Of a DNA stretch of 64,000 nucleotides, positions 8,828 to 18,096 are shown in pieces; the first letter of the stretch is position 1; every line of letters begins with the position of its first letter. The stretch comes from Microbacterium sp. ACRRU (GTDB lineage Bacteria > Actinomycetota > Actinomycetes > Actinomycetales > Microbacteriaceae), in assembly GCF_022346945.1 (NCBI RefSeq), contig NZ_JAKRNI010000013.1:1-64000 (forward strand), written 5' to 3'. The notes beneath the pieces were generated by a model. That model was given only the letters and a program-made list of their open reading frames with translations. It was not told the DNA's origin and ran no database searches. Both the position numbers and the translations under genes were made by a program.

Positions 8828-10544
8828 CCGCAGCCTGTTCACCGACCAGCTGCGACCGCCGAGCGGCTACGAACTCATGCGCGCGATCGGCACCAGCTTC
8901 ACGCTCGACCTCACGACCGCGCTCGGAGTGCCGCTCGCGTTCGGACCGGCGGCGATGAGTGAGTCACGGGACCCCATCGCGATCCTCGACGGTGTTCGGC
9001 GGTTCGCCGACCGGGTCGACATCTTCGCGCAGGCGGGCGAGGTATTCGTACCGCCGGCATCCGACCTGGTCGCGCTGCTCGAGCCGATGATTCACCCGGT
9101 GGCACTCACGCGCGGTCGCCTCTTCCACCCCAAGGTCTGGGTGCTCGAGTTCGGGCGCGACGACGAACGCGCCTACCGTCTGCTGTGCTCGAGCCGCAAC
9201 CTGACGAGCGATCGCACCTGGGACACCATCCTTCGGCTCGACAGCTCGTCCACCGGAGCACAGGCCGACAACGCACCCCTTCAGGAGTTCGTTGGGCGCC
9301 TGCCCGACCTGGCTGTGGTGCCTGTGAACCCAGAGCGCCGACAAGCGATCGCCGCACTCGTTGAGGCGCTGGGCGACGTGCGCTGGGAGCTGCCCGAAGG
9401 CGTGCGTCGAGTCGGTTTCCACCCGTTCGGGCTCGGTCGACAACCCGATCCCGCTCTGTTCGACGCCTATCGCACCGTCGTGATCTCGCCGTTCCTCTCC
9501 GACGAGGGGATCGACCATGTCGTGGCGCGCCGAGCAGGAACGGCGGTCGTCGTGTCGCGGCCTGAGTCTCTCGATCGGTTGAAGCCCGCCACACTCGCGC
9601 GTTTGACAAAGCTGTACGTGCTAGATGCCGGCACGAACGAAGACGAGGAAGCCAACCAACTTGTGGGATTGCACGCGAAGGCGGTCGTCGTCGACCGCAA
9701 ACGGGGCACCAGCTGGTTCGTCGGCTCCGCGAACGCTACGGGCGCAGGCTTCGGAGGCAACGTCGAGTTCATGGTCGAACTCGAGACAAAGGGTGACGAA
9801 GCCAGTCGCCTCATCGACCCCCGGCATCCGCTAGTGAACCTGCTGCTGCCGTACGAAACCGACGGCGGCGTCGAGGACGACCAGGGGCAGAAAGACGACA
9901 ACGCGCTCGACCGCGCAGTGCGCCTGGTCGCTGCGGGGTCGTTCGTCGTGGAGGGAGTATGGGACGGCACGGCCTTCGCGACCACGATTGCCTCCGAGAG
10001 AGCGGATGTCGCCAGCGCGGGTTTCTCGGTGACGGTGCGCCTGATCACCCAGCCCGGTAGAGCAATCCCGTTGCCCAGCACGGGTGAATTCGCCTCCCTC
10101 GGAAGCGTCGCCCTGGAGGATCTCAGCCCGTTCCTCGTGGTCGACGTGATGGATCACCGAAGCATGGTGCGGTCCGCGGTGGTCATGGCCGAGCTACGTG
10201 GCGACCGGCCGGAGCGACGGCAGGCGATCCTGGCCCGTCAGGTCAACAGCCCCGAGAAGTTCATGCAGCTGCTGGCACTGCTGCTTTCGTTCGGCTCTGC
10301 CGACATGTTCTTCACGGCGGGTTCATCCGGTGGGCATGCCGAGGGTCCGGCAGCCTGGGCAGAGTTCTCCACTGGCATCTTCGAGCGGCTGGCGCGAGCG
10401 CTAACCGACGCGCCTCACGCGCTCGACGACCTCGCCTCGCTAATCGAGGGGATCAAGGTGCGCGATGACGCCGACTCTGTGATCCCCGAGGGGTTCGCGG
10501 CTCTCTGGGCCGACGTCCTAGAGGCGCGGGCGGCGACCTCGTGA
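8811..10544 (+). CDS. Phospholipase-D-fold nuclease-like protein
   Basis: This 577-residue protein has two HKD-type half sites. The first is FHPKVWVLEFG with LLCSSRNLTSDRTWD; the second is GLHAKAVVVDRK with WFVGSANATGAGFGGNVEF. The spacing HxKx4(D/E) followed by GSxN or SSxN is typical of PLD-superfamily nucleases such as those in DISARM (DrmC) and some restriction enzymes. The final 200 residues are not recognisable. It overlaps the upstream gene by 17 bp and the downstream helicase by 4 bp (GTGA), so the three are translationally coupled. A DNA-cleaving or DNA-binding partner of the helicase is the likely role; a lipid substrate is unlikely in this setting. Confidence 0.75.
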   Translation: MLAPTDRSLFTDQLRPPSGYELMRAIGTSFTLDLTTALGVPLAFGPAAMSESRDPIAILDGVRRFADRVDIFAQAGEVFVPPASDLVALLEPMIHPVALTRGRLFHPKVWVLEFGRDDERAYRLLCSSRNLTSDRTWDTILRLDSSSTGAQADNAPLQEFVGRLPDLAVVPVNPERRQAIAALVEALGDVRWELPEGVRRVGFHPFGLGRQPDPALFDAYRTVVISPFLSDEGIDHVVARRAGTAVVVSRPESLDRLKPATLARLTKLYVLDAGTNEDEEANQLVGLHAKAVVVDRKRGTSWFVGSANATGAGFGGNVEFMVELETKGDEASRLIDPRHPLVNLLLPYETDGGVEDDQGQKDDNALDRAVRLVAAGSFVVEGVWDGTAFATTIASERADVASAGFSVTVRLITQPGRAIPLPSTGEFASLGSVALEDLSPFLVVDVMDHRSMVRSAVVMAELRGDRPERRQAILARQVNSPEKFMQLLALLLSFGSADMFFTAGSSGGHAEGPAAWAEFSTGIFERLARALTDAPHALDDLASLIEGIKVRDDADSVIPEGFAALWADVLEARAATS

Positions 10545-13500
10545 GCCGGTACGACGCGGCCTCCGTCATCGACGCACTTCGGCCATTCCAGCGAGCTGCC
10601 GTTCTCCACGCGACGGACCGACTGTATGCCCCGGGTGCGACCGGGCGCTTCCTCGTCGCTGACGAGACCGGGCTGGGTAAGAGCCTCGTCGCTCGCGGCG
10701 TCGTCGCGAAGGCTGTCGAACTGCTGCAGGACGACGACTCGGTCGAGCGCATCGATGTCGTCTACATCTGCTCGAGCACCGAACTGGCGAACCAGAATCT
10801 GCGGCGACTCGACATCACCGGGCATGCGGGGTATGCCTCATCCACTCGCCTGTCGCTCCTTGCGCGCGAGTCGGCGCGGTTCCGTCGCGTCCCGGTCGTC
10901 GGCACCAAGCAGCTGAATCTCGTTGCCTTCACCCCGGGAACCTCGCTCGATCTCGATCGATCGAGAGACGGCCACGTCGACGAGCGCGCGCTCTTGTTCG
11001 TGCTGCTGCGTCGGCTCGTTCCCGACTTCGACCGTGACGATCTCGTCCAGGTGCTGCGGTGTCGAGCGAGCACTGGCCGCTTCGAGTCGACGGCGCAGTG
11101 GACCAAGTGGATGCTGCGGGATGGTGTCGACCAGGACGTGCTGGATCGGTTCGCAGCGTCTCTGCGCGGAGGCCTTCTCGAACGTCTGATGGGGCTGTTG
11201 GAGGTGCAGCGCGCGACGCAGGACGCATGGGGATCTAACGGTGGTGTGGTGCTGGCGCTCGTGTCCGAACTACGGCAGGCGCTGGCCAAGGCCTCGGTCA
11301 GATCGCTCACCCCGGACCTCATCATTCTCGATGAGTTTCAGCGGTTCCGGCACCTGCTCGACCCCGCGGGTGGGCCTGCGGCTGAGCTCGCCCACGCCTT
11401 GTTCGACGATCCCGCGGCGCGGGTGCTGCTGCTTTCGGCGACCCCCTACAAGCCGTACACGATCGGCAATGCGGATGCCGACGATGACCACTACCGCGAT
11501 TTCATGGCTACGCTCGACTTCCTCTTCGACCGGAACGCTGAAGCGATGACCCAGGTGCGGGAGGCGTTCGCCGACTACGGCGCGGCGCTCATCGCATCAG
11601 ATAGGGGCAGGGGCGCCGCGCAGCAGATACGGCGGCTACTGCTCGATGTGATGAGCCGCACGGAGCGGCCGCGCCCTGAAGTCGATCACTCCGATGCCGA
11701 TCTCGCGGGGGGTGTTCTGAGGGCGGAATCCGCTGCTCGCGATCTTGTCGACTTCACGCACCTGAGACGCCTCGGTGCGGAAGCCCGTCAGCCGATCACC
11801 GTCGAGCAGTGGAAATCGATCCCGCACTTCGCGCATTTTCTGCGTTCGTATGCGGTGGGCAGGCGCCTCACCAGCGCGCCTGATGAGCGGTTGATCGATG
11901 CGGCCGCGCGCGCCCGAACCCTCGATCCGGACGCGATTCGGGACTTCGCCGTGATCGATCCGGCGAACGGGCGACTGCGCGCGCTCGCTCAGCAAACCGT
12001 CGACGCCGACATGTGGAAGCTGCTCTGGATGCCGGCGTCCCTGCCCTATTTCGTACCGGACGGGCCGTACGCCGATCTCGACGGAACTGCGATCTCGAAG
12101 CGGGTCGTCTTCTCCTCGTGGACTGCAACGCCGACGTCGATCGCGTCACTGTTGAGCTACCGCGCCGACCGGCTCGCAGCCACAACGGGCGGCCGCATCG
12201 CCGAGTACTCGGCGGAAGCGCGCAAGTCGATATCGCGACGGCTGAACTGGGGCCGCGAAGCGCGCGCTGAGCGGATGTCGACGATGGCGTTGTTCTGGCC
12301 GCATCCGGCGCTCGCCCAAGAAGCGGACCCGCTACGGCTTCACGGCGTCGCGTCCGACGCGCGCGAGGCACTGTCCTTCGAAGGCGCGCCCACCCCGGAG
12401 GCGTGGGAGGCGTACTTCTCGCGCCCCGGCCGCGCGCCGGCGGGGGCCGACCCTCACGCACTGTTCGCGGCGCAAGCGGACGATGATGATGAGTCGGATG
12501 GTGGGAGTGTTCCAGCATCCGCGGGTCTTCGCGCACATCTGGATGTCGTGCAGCGCACGCCGCAGGATGGCCGCACGCACGAGCTCCTGCCCGATCTCGC
12601 GTTGCACGGCCCCGCCAATGTCGCATGGCGAGCACTCGGGCGCCTTAGGCGGCCCGGTGACGGAACCACAGAGGCTGGGCACTGGGGCGCCGCGATCAGC
12701 GTCGCTGAGGGTCTGCGCAGCCTGTTCAACCGTGTGGACACGCACGTCCTGCTCGCGGCCGTCTACGGAACCGAGCAACCCTACTGGCAGTCGATCTTGC
12801 GCTACATCGCCGACGGCAACCTGCAGGCGGTGCTCGACGAGTACTTCTACTGCCTGCGATCAGAGCGCGCGGGTCAGGAGCTGACCGACGACCTGTTGCG
12901 GAAGATCGCCGGTGACGCGGTGAGTGCCCTGACCGTGCAGCAGGCGACCTACCGAGCCGCAAACCCCGCCGCGATCCACGACGACGATCAGTCCATTCAC
13001 TTCTCGACGCGCTTCGCGCTCAGGTACGGTGCAGCGGGTGACGAGGTCAAGAGCGGTGCCCGCGACGAGGGTGTGCGCCGGGCATTCAACAGTCCGTTCC
13101 AGCCGTTCGTGCTGGCATCGACCAGTGTCGGTCAGGAGGGTATCGACTTCCACTGGTGGAGCCACATCGTCGTGCATTGGAACCTGCCGCCGAACCCCGT
13201 CGACTTCGAACAGCGCGAGGGCCGCGTGGACAGATATGCGGGACATGCAGTGAGGAAGAACGTCGCCGCAGCGCACCGGGCCCGCGTTCTGGACCAGCAA
13301 CCTGACGACCCGTGGGCCGCCGCGTTCGAGCTCGCGGCCGAGGATGACAACGAGTTCGGTGAGTTCTCGCCGTGGTGGGTGTACCCCGGGCCGGCAAAGG
13401 TACGGCGTGAAGTGCTCGAGTATCCACTCAGCTTCGACTCGGACCGCTACATGCGGTTGCGGAAGTCGCTCGCGCTGTACAGGCTCGCGCTCGGCCAGCC

Positions 13501-13696
13501 GGCGCAGGCCGACCTCGTGGAGCTGCTCCAGTCGCGCGGAGTCGATCCGGCGGAGGTCGCGCCCATTGACCTGTCTCCGCCTCGACGCCAAGGTCGAAGA
13601 CGCGACACGGTCGACGTCCACGACACCGCCGACGCCGAACGTGGCGACGGACGCCGGGCACGCCACGACGCCGAAGACTCCACACAGACCGAATGA
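10541..13696 (+). CDS. SNF2-type superfamily 2 helicase
   Basis: This is a 1051-residue helicase with a GTG start overlapping the PLD gene. Motifs: LRPFQRAAV (Q-like motif), Walker A ADETGLGKSL (40-49), IILDEFQRFRHL (Walker B variant DEFQ, about 262), LLLSATPYKP (III, about 298), TSVGQEGIDFHWW (V, about 861) and FEQREGRVDRY (VI, about 890). The insertion between the two RecA lobes is very long, about 550 residues. A pairing of PLD protein and SNF2-like helicase resembles DrmC and DrmD of class 1 DISARM, but the DISARM methylase and DrmA/DrmB are not here. The acidic, Arg-rich tail after residue 1010 looks disordered. It is the last gene of the five-gene operon. Confidence 0.8.
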   Translation: MSRYDAASVIDALRPFQRAAVLHATDRLYAPGATGRFLVADETGLGKSLVARGVVAKAVELLQDDDSVERIDVVYICSSTELANQNLRRLDITGHAGYASSTRLSLLARESARFRRVPVVGTKQLNLVAFTPGTSLDLDRSRDGHVDERALLFVLLRRLVPDFDRDDLVQVLRCRASTGRFESTAQWTKWMLRDGVDQDVLDRFAASLRGGLLERLMGLLEVQRATQDAWGSNGGVVLALVSELRQALAKASVRSLTPDLIILDEFQRFRHLLDPAGGPAAELAHALFDDPAARVLLLSATPYKPYTIGNADADDDHYRDFMATLDFLFDRNAEAMTQVREAFADYGAALIASDRGRGAAQQIRRLLLDVMSRTERPRPEVDHSDADLAGGVLRAESAARDLVDFTHLRRLGAEARQPITVEQWKSIPHFAHFLRSYAVGRRLTSAPDERLIDAAARARTLDPDAIRDFAVIDPANGRLRALAQQTVDADMWKLLWMPASLPYFVPDGPYADLDGTAISKRVVFSSWTATPTSIASLLSYRADRLAATTGGRIAEYSAEARKSISRRLNWGREARAERMSTMALFWPHPALAQEADPLRLHGVASDAREALSFEGAPTPEAWEAYFSRPGRAPAGADPHALFAAQADDDDESDGGSVPASAGLRAHLDVVQRTPQDGRTHELLPDLALHGPANVAWRALGRLRRPGDGTTEAGHWGAAISVAEGLRSLFNRVDTHVLLAAVYGTEQPYWQSILRYIADGNLQAVLDEYFYCLRSERAGQELTDDLLRKIAGDAVSALTVQQATYRAANPAAIHDDDQSIHFSTRFALRYGAAGDEVKSGARDEGVRRAFNSPFQPFVLASTSVGQEGIDFHWWSHIVVHWNLPPNPVDFEQREGRVDRYAGHAVRKNVAAAHRARVLDQQPDDPWAAAFELAAEDDNEFGEFSPWWVYPGPAKVRREVLEYPLSFDSDRYMRLRKSLALYRLALGQPAQADLVELLQSRGVDPAEVAPIDLSPPRRQGRRRDTVDVHDTADAERGDGRRARHDAEDSTQTE

Positions 13697-13728
13697 ACAA
13701 TGCACGCAGGCACTTTCTGTGTAACTCG

Positions 13729-13757
13729 TTCCGAACATCGCAAAATACGCGTACTCT
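13729..13757 (+). promoter_or_regulatory. Putative promoter of the relaxase gene (leaderless)
   Basis: A TACTCT -10 box (13752-13757) lies six bases before the ATG at 13764, so transcription would begin at or next to the start codon. A weak -35-like TTCCGA is at 13729-13734, 17 bp upstream. No ribosome binding site is visible before the ATG. Leaderless mRNAs with TANNNT spaced this way are common in Actinobacteria. Confidence 0.4.
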
Positions 13758-13763
13758 GGACCC

Positions 13764-16700
13764 ATGCGCGGAGGCCTGGAGCGCTGGAAGAGGGGTGTCG
13801 GATCGCACGGGGTCCGACAGGCTCTCGCGTACGCCTTCCAGGGGTCGTGTGACTCGCTTCTTCGAGCGGCCGTCGGCGTCGAGGCGCTCGCCGCATACGG
13901 CGATGCCGACCGCGCGGGCGTCACGCGGTACGTCGTCGAGGGTGGGAGCATCCGTACCGACACCCTCGACGAGCAGCAACTCCGCCGCTGGGTCGACGGC
14001 CGCGATCCAGACACGGATGAACGCCGAGGCCGCGACCTCACCTCTCCCGATGCCGACCTGATCCTCGACGGCACGATCAACGCCCCGAAGTCGTACAGCA
14101 TCGCGGCGATGATCAACCCCGACCTCGCGCGCGAGTTCGAAGCACTGCAGGACAGGCTGCGCGACCGCATCATCATGACCTGGCAGAGCGAACTGAACGC
14201 CCGCCGCGGCGCCGGCGGCCGCATCCGGGAATCACTCCACCGCATCGAGGTTGTCGAGCTGCAGCACCGTCGCTCGCGCGCGCTCGACCCGCACGTCCAC
14301 CGCCACCTGTGGCTGAACGTCAAGGTTCTCGGCGAAGACGGCAAGTGGTCGAACGTCGACTCCCGAGTCGCGATGAAGATGCAGACGGTCATCAACGCAG
14401 AGGGGGAGCTCGCGGCGCGGACGGACCCGCAATGGGTTAGCGCGCTCGCGTGGCACGGGTTCACGATCGACGCCAACGGCGAGATCGCGGAACTCGCGCA
14501 TGCCGTGCGTCCGCTCTCGCGTCGGTCGACTCAGATTGAGTCCAATCGGGCGGTGCTCCTGGCCGCTTGGCGCGGCGAGCACCCCGGGCTGGAACCGAGC
14601 CCCGACGAACTACACCGCATCGACCGGCTGGCGTGGGCGAAGGCGCGCCCGAACAAGCCCGGCGAAGTCGACGAAGCCGCGTGGGAGCAGCTCATCGCCG
14701 ACGAACTCATTGCGATCGATTCCACGATCCTGCGGGAGCGTCGCGAGGTCCCGCTGCCTTCCGCGGCGCTCGACGAACTGGATCTGGGACTGCTGGCTGC
14801 TCGCGCGGTGGTCGAGGCAGACGCGCGATCGGCGAGCTGTGGCGGACGCTTCAGCCTGTTCGACGTCCGGGCCGGCGCAACTCGTGCGGTTGCGGCATCC
14901 GGCGTCGTCGCGCCGCGCGGCGACCTCCAAGGCGTCATCGACGACGTCGTCGATCGCGCGCTCGAGCAGACGGTCGACCTGCTCGATGGTGAGCCTGGGC
15001 GTCCCGCGCACATCAAGGGGTACATGGCGTCGGCCACGGCGGCGGCGAAGGTGAAACTCGCCGCACGATTCGAAGCGCTCGCGCACGCTGGCGTCCGGGT
15101 TGCTGATGACGAGATCGCGGATGCCGCGGCCACAGTCCTGAGCGACGGCATCGAGCTTGAGGCGCGACAGGTCGAGGCTGCGGCGGCGATCGCCGGAACG
15201 GATCGGCTCGTATCGGTCACCGGTCCGGCCGGGGCGGGAAAGACGACGATGCTGCGGGTGGCGAGGGCGGCCCTCGCGCACCGCGGACGCCGCATGGTCG
15301 TGGTCGCTCCCACCAAGAAGGCGGCATCCGTAGCCGGGCGCGAGATCGGCGCGTCGGCATCGAGCCTGCACGCGCTGCTCGGCGACCACGGGTTCCGGTG
15401 GGGACGAGACGCCGCGGGCGCGGAGACCTGGACACGGCTGCAGGTTGGTGAGATCGACCCGGTGACCGGGATCGCGTACGGGGGCCCGAAGCGGTATCTG
15501 CTCGTCGCAGGCGACCGCATCGTCGTCGACGAGGCCGGAATGGTCGACCTCCACGCAGCCAATGCGCTCGCCGCGATCGCCGCCGAGTCTGGCGCGGGCA
15601 TCGCGATGGTCGGTGACCACCTCCAAGCGCGTCCCGTCGGACACTCGGGTGCAATGGCCACAATGACCCGACGTGCGACGGCTGTGGTCGAGTTGACGGC
15701 GGTGCACCGCTTCACAGATACCGAGTACGCGGCCCTCACGCTTCGCATGCGGGAACCGGCATCCAAGGATGCTGCGCGCGCCGTCGCGACGGAGCTTGCC
15801 GACCGCGGGCTGGTGCACCGCGTGTCCGATCACGTTCAGGCGCGCGACGTGATGGTGGAGTCGTACTTCCGCTGGGCCGCCGGTCAGCGCCGAGTTGCCC
15901 TGGTGACGAGCACCAACGAAGAGGCGGACGCGATCAACGAGGCTATCCAGCAGCGGCGGCTCGAGCGCGGGGAGTTGCCGCTCGCTCGCATCGCTGTGGG
16001 TCAGGGCGAGCAGCGGTTGCTCGAGGGCGACGTCGTGCAGACCCGCCGCAACGATCGCGCGACGGGCGTCGAGAACCGCGCGGTCTGGGTTGTGCGTCGC
16101 ATCACGCTGGCCGGGCTCGAGTTGGCGAGTGTGAGCGAAGCCGTCGACACCCGCGTCGTCAGCCATGAGTACGCCGCCGACCACGTGCACCTCGCCTACG
16201 CGTCCACCGTGCACGGCATCCAGGGCGAGACGACGGATGCCTCGATCGTCGGCCCGGGCGTGGACGCCTCAGGCCTGTACGTCGGCATGACGCGCGGACG
16301 TGCGCACAACGAGGCGATCGCGATCGCGCGAACGGATGCCGCCGCAACGGATCAGATCGCCGAAAGCATGATGCGCGGCATCCCCGAGGTCAGCATCGAC
16401 GACTCGGTGCGCGCGGCGCGGAGCGAGCTCGGGCGGGCCGCTCGTCCGTCAGAGCACGCCGGCGGCGACGAGTTGCGGCAACTGAACGAGTGGATGCGTA
16501 CCGCACGCCGGACATTGCTCGACCTCGACAGCCAGGTCGCCGCGCAGGATGCGGGGGCTCATGGTCGAGCAGGTGGCGATGATTCTGGCACTGATCTGGT
16601 CGAGAGCCGCGGTGCGCTGCTCGATCGGTACGAGGCTGCCGCTCGACGACACAAGGATCTCCTGCGGCAGTACCTCGATACTGAGCGCGGCGCAGTTGCT

Positions 16701-16775
16701 CGGGGCCGCGCTGAGGACGTAGCGGCTCCGATTGCCGCGCACGAGGTGCGGACCCGCTCGTTGCTGGGCCGCTGA
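13764..16775 (+). CDS. MobF-family conjugative relaxase with helicase domain (TraA-like)
   Basis: This 1003-residue protein would nick the transfer origin and unwind the strand during conjugation. The N-terminal relaxase domain shows TINAPKSYSIAAM and the metal-binding three-His cluster LDPHVHRHLWLN (near 172-182), followed by ARTDPQWVSALAWHGF. The C-terminal half is a RecD/TraI-like SF1B helicase: VTGPAGAGKTTM (Walker A, about 486), VVDEAGMVDLHAA (Walker B, about 588), MVGDHLQARPVG and VHGIQGETTDASIV. It starts 67 bp after the defence operon, with its own possible promoter. The transfer genes it should work with lie at 22-33 kb on the other strand. The catalytic Tyr cannot be assigned with confidence. 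Confidence 0.85.
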   Translation: MRGGLERWKRGVGSHGVRQALAYAFQGSCDSLLRAAVGVEALAAYGDADRAGVTRYVVEGGSIRTDTLDEQQLRRWVDGRDPDTDERRGRDLTSPDADLILDGTINAPKSYSIAAMINPDLAREFEALQDRLRDRIIMTWQSELNARRGAGGRIRESLHRIEVVELQHRRSRALDPHVHRHLWLNVKVLGEDGKWSNVDSRVAMKMQTVINAEGELAARTDPQWVSALAWHGFTIDANGEIAELAHAVRPLSRRSTQIESNRAVLLAAWRGEHPGLEPSPDELHRIDRLAWAKARPNKPGEVDEAAWEQLIADELIAIDSTILRERREVPLPSAALDELDLGLLAARAVVEADARSASCGGRFSLFDVRAGATRAVAASGVVAPRGDLQGVIDDVVDRALEQTVDLLDGEPGRPAHIKGYMASATAAAKVKLAARFEALAHAGVRVADDEIADAAATVLSDGIELEARQVEAAAAIAGTDRLVSVTGPAGAGKTTMLRVARAALAHRGRRMVVVAPTKKAASVAGREIGASASSLHALLGDHGFRWGRDAAGAETWTRLQVGEIDPVTGIAYGGPKRYLLVAGDRIVVDEAGMVDLHAANALAAIAAESGAGIAMVGDHLQARPVGHSGAMATMTRRATAVVELTAVHRFTDTEYAALTLRMREPASKDAARAVATELADRGLVHRVSDHVQARDVMVESYFRWAAGQRRVALVTSTNEEADAINEAIQQRRLERGELPLARIAVGQGEQRLLEGDVVQTRRNDRATGVENRAVWVVRRITLAGLELASVSEAVDTRVVSHEYAADHVHLAYASTVHGIQGETTDASIVGPGVDASGLYVGMTRGRAHNEAIAIARTDAAATDQIAESMMRGIPEVSIDDSVRAARSELGRAARPSEHAGGDELRQLNEWMRTARRTLLDLDSQVAAQDAGAHGRAGGDDSGTDLVESRGALLDRYEAAARRHKDLLRQYLDTERGAVARGRAEDVAAPIAAHEVRTRSLLGR

Positions 16776-16836
16776 TCTGGACCAACGGTGGTCGAACAGT
16801 CGATCGATGGGTGACGTACCTGATAGAGATCTCCTC

Positions 16837-17388
16837 ATGACCGAACTGATTGGCTACCAGGCCCGCGAGGAATGGATGGGGCACGAGGTCCTCACACTTG
16901 CAGACGTGTGGCCCGACGAGCCGCGCGCGATGATCGTGGGGCTCAACCCCGCGCCGTCGAGCGTCGAGGCGGGCCACTACTACCAGGGCCAGGTGGGTCA
17001 GGGGCAGTTGCGCAAGCTTGCCGCCGCGGGGTTGTTCCGTACGCCCGCCGGCCGGTACTTCGAGGATGCTGCGCTCGCCGCAGGGGTCGGCTTCACCGAC
17101 ATCGTCAAGCGGCCGAGCCGCGGGGAAGGCGATGTTGTCGCAGACGAGATCTGTTTCGGAAGTGCGCAGCTCGCGGACAACCTCCAGTCCCGCGGAGTGC
17201 AGTTGATCGTGTGCGTGTTCCGGCATCCCGTGAAGGTCCTGCTCGGGACCGAGGGCGTGCCGGGGATGCAGGCGAAGCGGACGTCGTGGGGAGCGCGAGT
17301 GTTCCGGATGCCGGGGCCGTTCGACAGGCGCGAGAACGTGGAGCGCGTCATGTCAGAGCTTTCGGCGCACCTCGACTCGGGCGAGTAG
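16837..17388 (+). CDS. mug: Mug/TDG-family G/U mismatch-specific uracil-DNA glycosylase
   Basis: This 183-residue protein would excise uracil or thymine from mismatches with G. MIVGLNPAPSS near residues 27-37 matches the GINPGLSS active-site motif of Mug, with the Asn as catalytic residue. GFTDIVKRPSRG corresponds to the conserved D(I/L)V-RPT segment, and FRMPGPF replaces the usual NPS loop near the C-terminus. I chose the ATG at 16837; an upstream in-frame ATG at 16807 is possible, and the ribosome binding site is weak for both. It follows the relaxase by 61 bp. A second, unrelated uracil glycosylase (Ung) lies at 35167, so this ICE carries two. Confidence 0.8.
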   Translation: MTELIGYQAREEWMGHEVLTLADVWPDEPRAMIVGLNPAPSSVEAGHYYQGQVGQGQLRKLAAAGLFRTPAGRYFEDAALAAGVGFTDIVKRPSRGEGDVVADEICFGSAQLADNLQSRGVQLIVCVFRHPVKVLLGTEGVPGMQAKRTSWGARVFRMPGPFDRRENVERVMSELSAHLDSGE

Positions 17389-17498
17389 CTCGCGCGCCTC
17401 GGCGGGCTCAGTGGGTCGCGCGCGAAGCCGGGCCGATGTTGGGTCAGGATGGTCGTGTCGCTCCGATTCATCCGGGGTGATGGGTCTGGGGAGGTTCG

Positions 17499-18050
17499 AT
17501 GCTGAACGAGACGGATCGGCCGATGGACTACGCCGCGCTCAAGAGCCGCCACAGGCAGGAGCGCGACAGCCACCGGCCGGCGCTTTCGCTCCGCGTGCAC
17601 CGCGCGCTGAGCTGGCTGGGACGCGCGGAGCAGTCCGCGGACGACAAGGACGTTCAGTTCATCCTGCTCTGGGTCGCGTTCAACGCCGCCTACGCTCAGG
17701 ACCTCGGCGTGGAGAGCTCGCAGTCCGAGCGCGAGAGGCTCCACGCGTTCCTGGGCCAGCTGTGTCGAGTCGATGAGAAGCGGTACGAGGCCCTCCTCTG
17801 GCATGAGTTCTCGGGCAGCGTGCGGGTGCTGCTCGAGAACCGATACGTCTTCCAGCCCTTTTGGGACTGGCAGAACGGGCGGATCAGCGAGGCCGAGTAT
17901 CACCGGCAGTTCGATGGCGCTCGCAGGGCCGTCGAGCGCGCGCTCGGCGCAGGCGACACGAACGTTGTCCTTCAGATCGTGTTCCACCGGCTCTACACGC
18001 TCCGAAACCAGCTCGTGCACGGCGGTGGGGTCTGTCGCACCAGTAGGTGA
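17499..18050 (+). pseudogene. HEPN-domain-like gene cut by the second IS3-family element
   Basis: The frame encodes LRVHRALSWLGRAEQSADDKD, FILLWVAFNAAYA and, at the end, VFHRLYTLRNQLVHGG. RNxxxH is the hallmark of HEPN domains, many of which are RNases in toxin or defence systems. Native sequence stops at 18027; the last eight codons and the stop come from the IS terminus. Proteins of this kind usually go on for tens of residues after RNQLVHGG, and nothing resembling that tail follows the IS at 19296. The gene therefore seems truncated, though the RNxxxH motif survives. Whether the product folds is unknown. Confidence 0.6.
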
Positions 18051-18051
18051 C
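18028..18051 (+). repeat. Left inverted repeat of the IS (IRL)
   Basis: The sequence begins GGGTCTGTCGCAC and ends TAGGTGAC. Its reverse complement matches 19272-19295 at 20 of 24 positions. Confidence 0.8.
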
Positions 18052-18096
18052 ATCTGAGTTGGGTTGCCTGGCAGGGCGCCCTGGAAGGATGTCATT

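Noticed and set aside
10541..13696. Assignment of the operon to class 1 DISARM
   Set aside because: Only PLD and SNF2-like proteins are shared; no methylase, DrmA or DrmB (DUF1998) was found in the window.
12860..14476. Leftward frame of 538 codons across the helicase and relaxase genes
   Set aside because: It is antisense to motif-bearing parts of two real genes, and composition is Ser/Arg-rich without domains.
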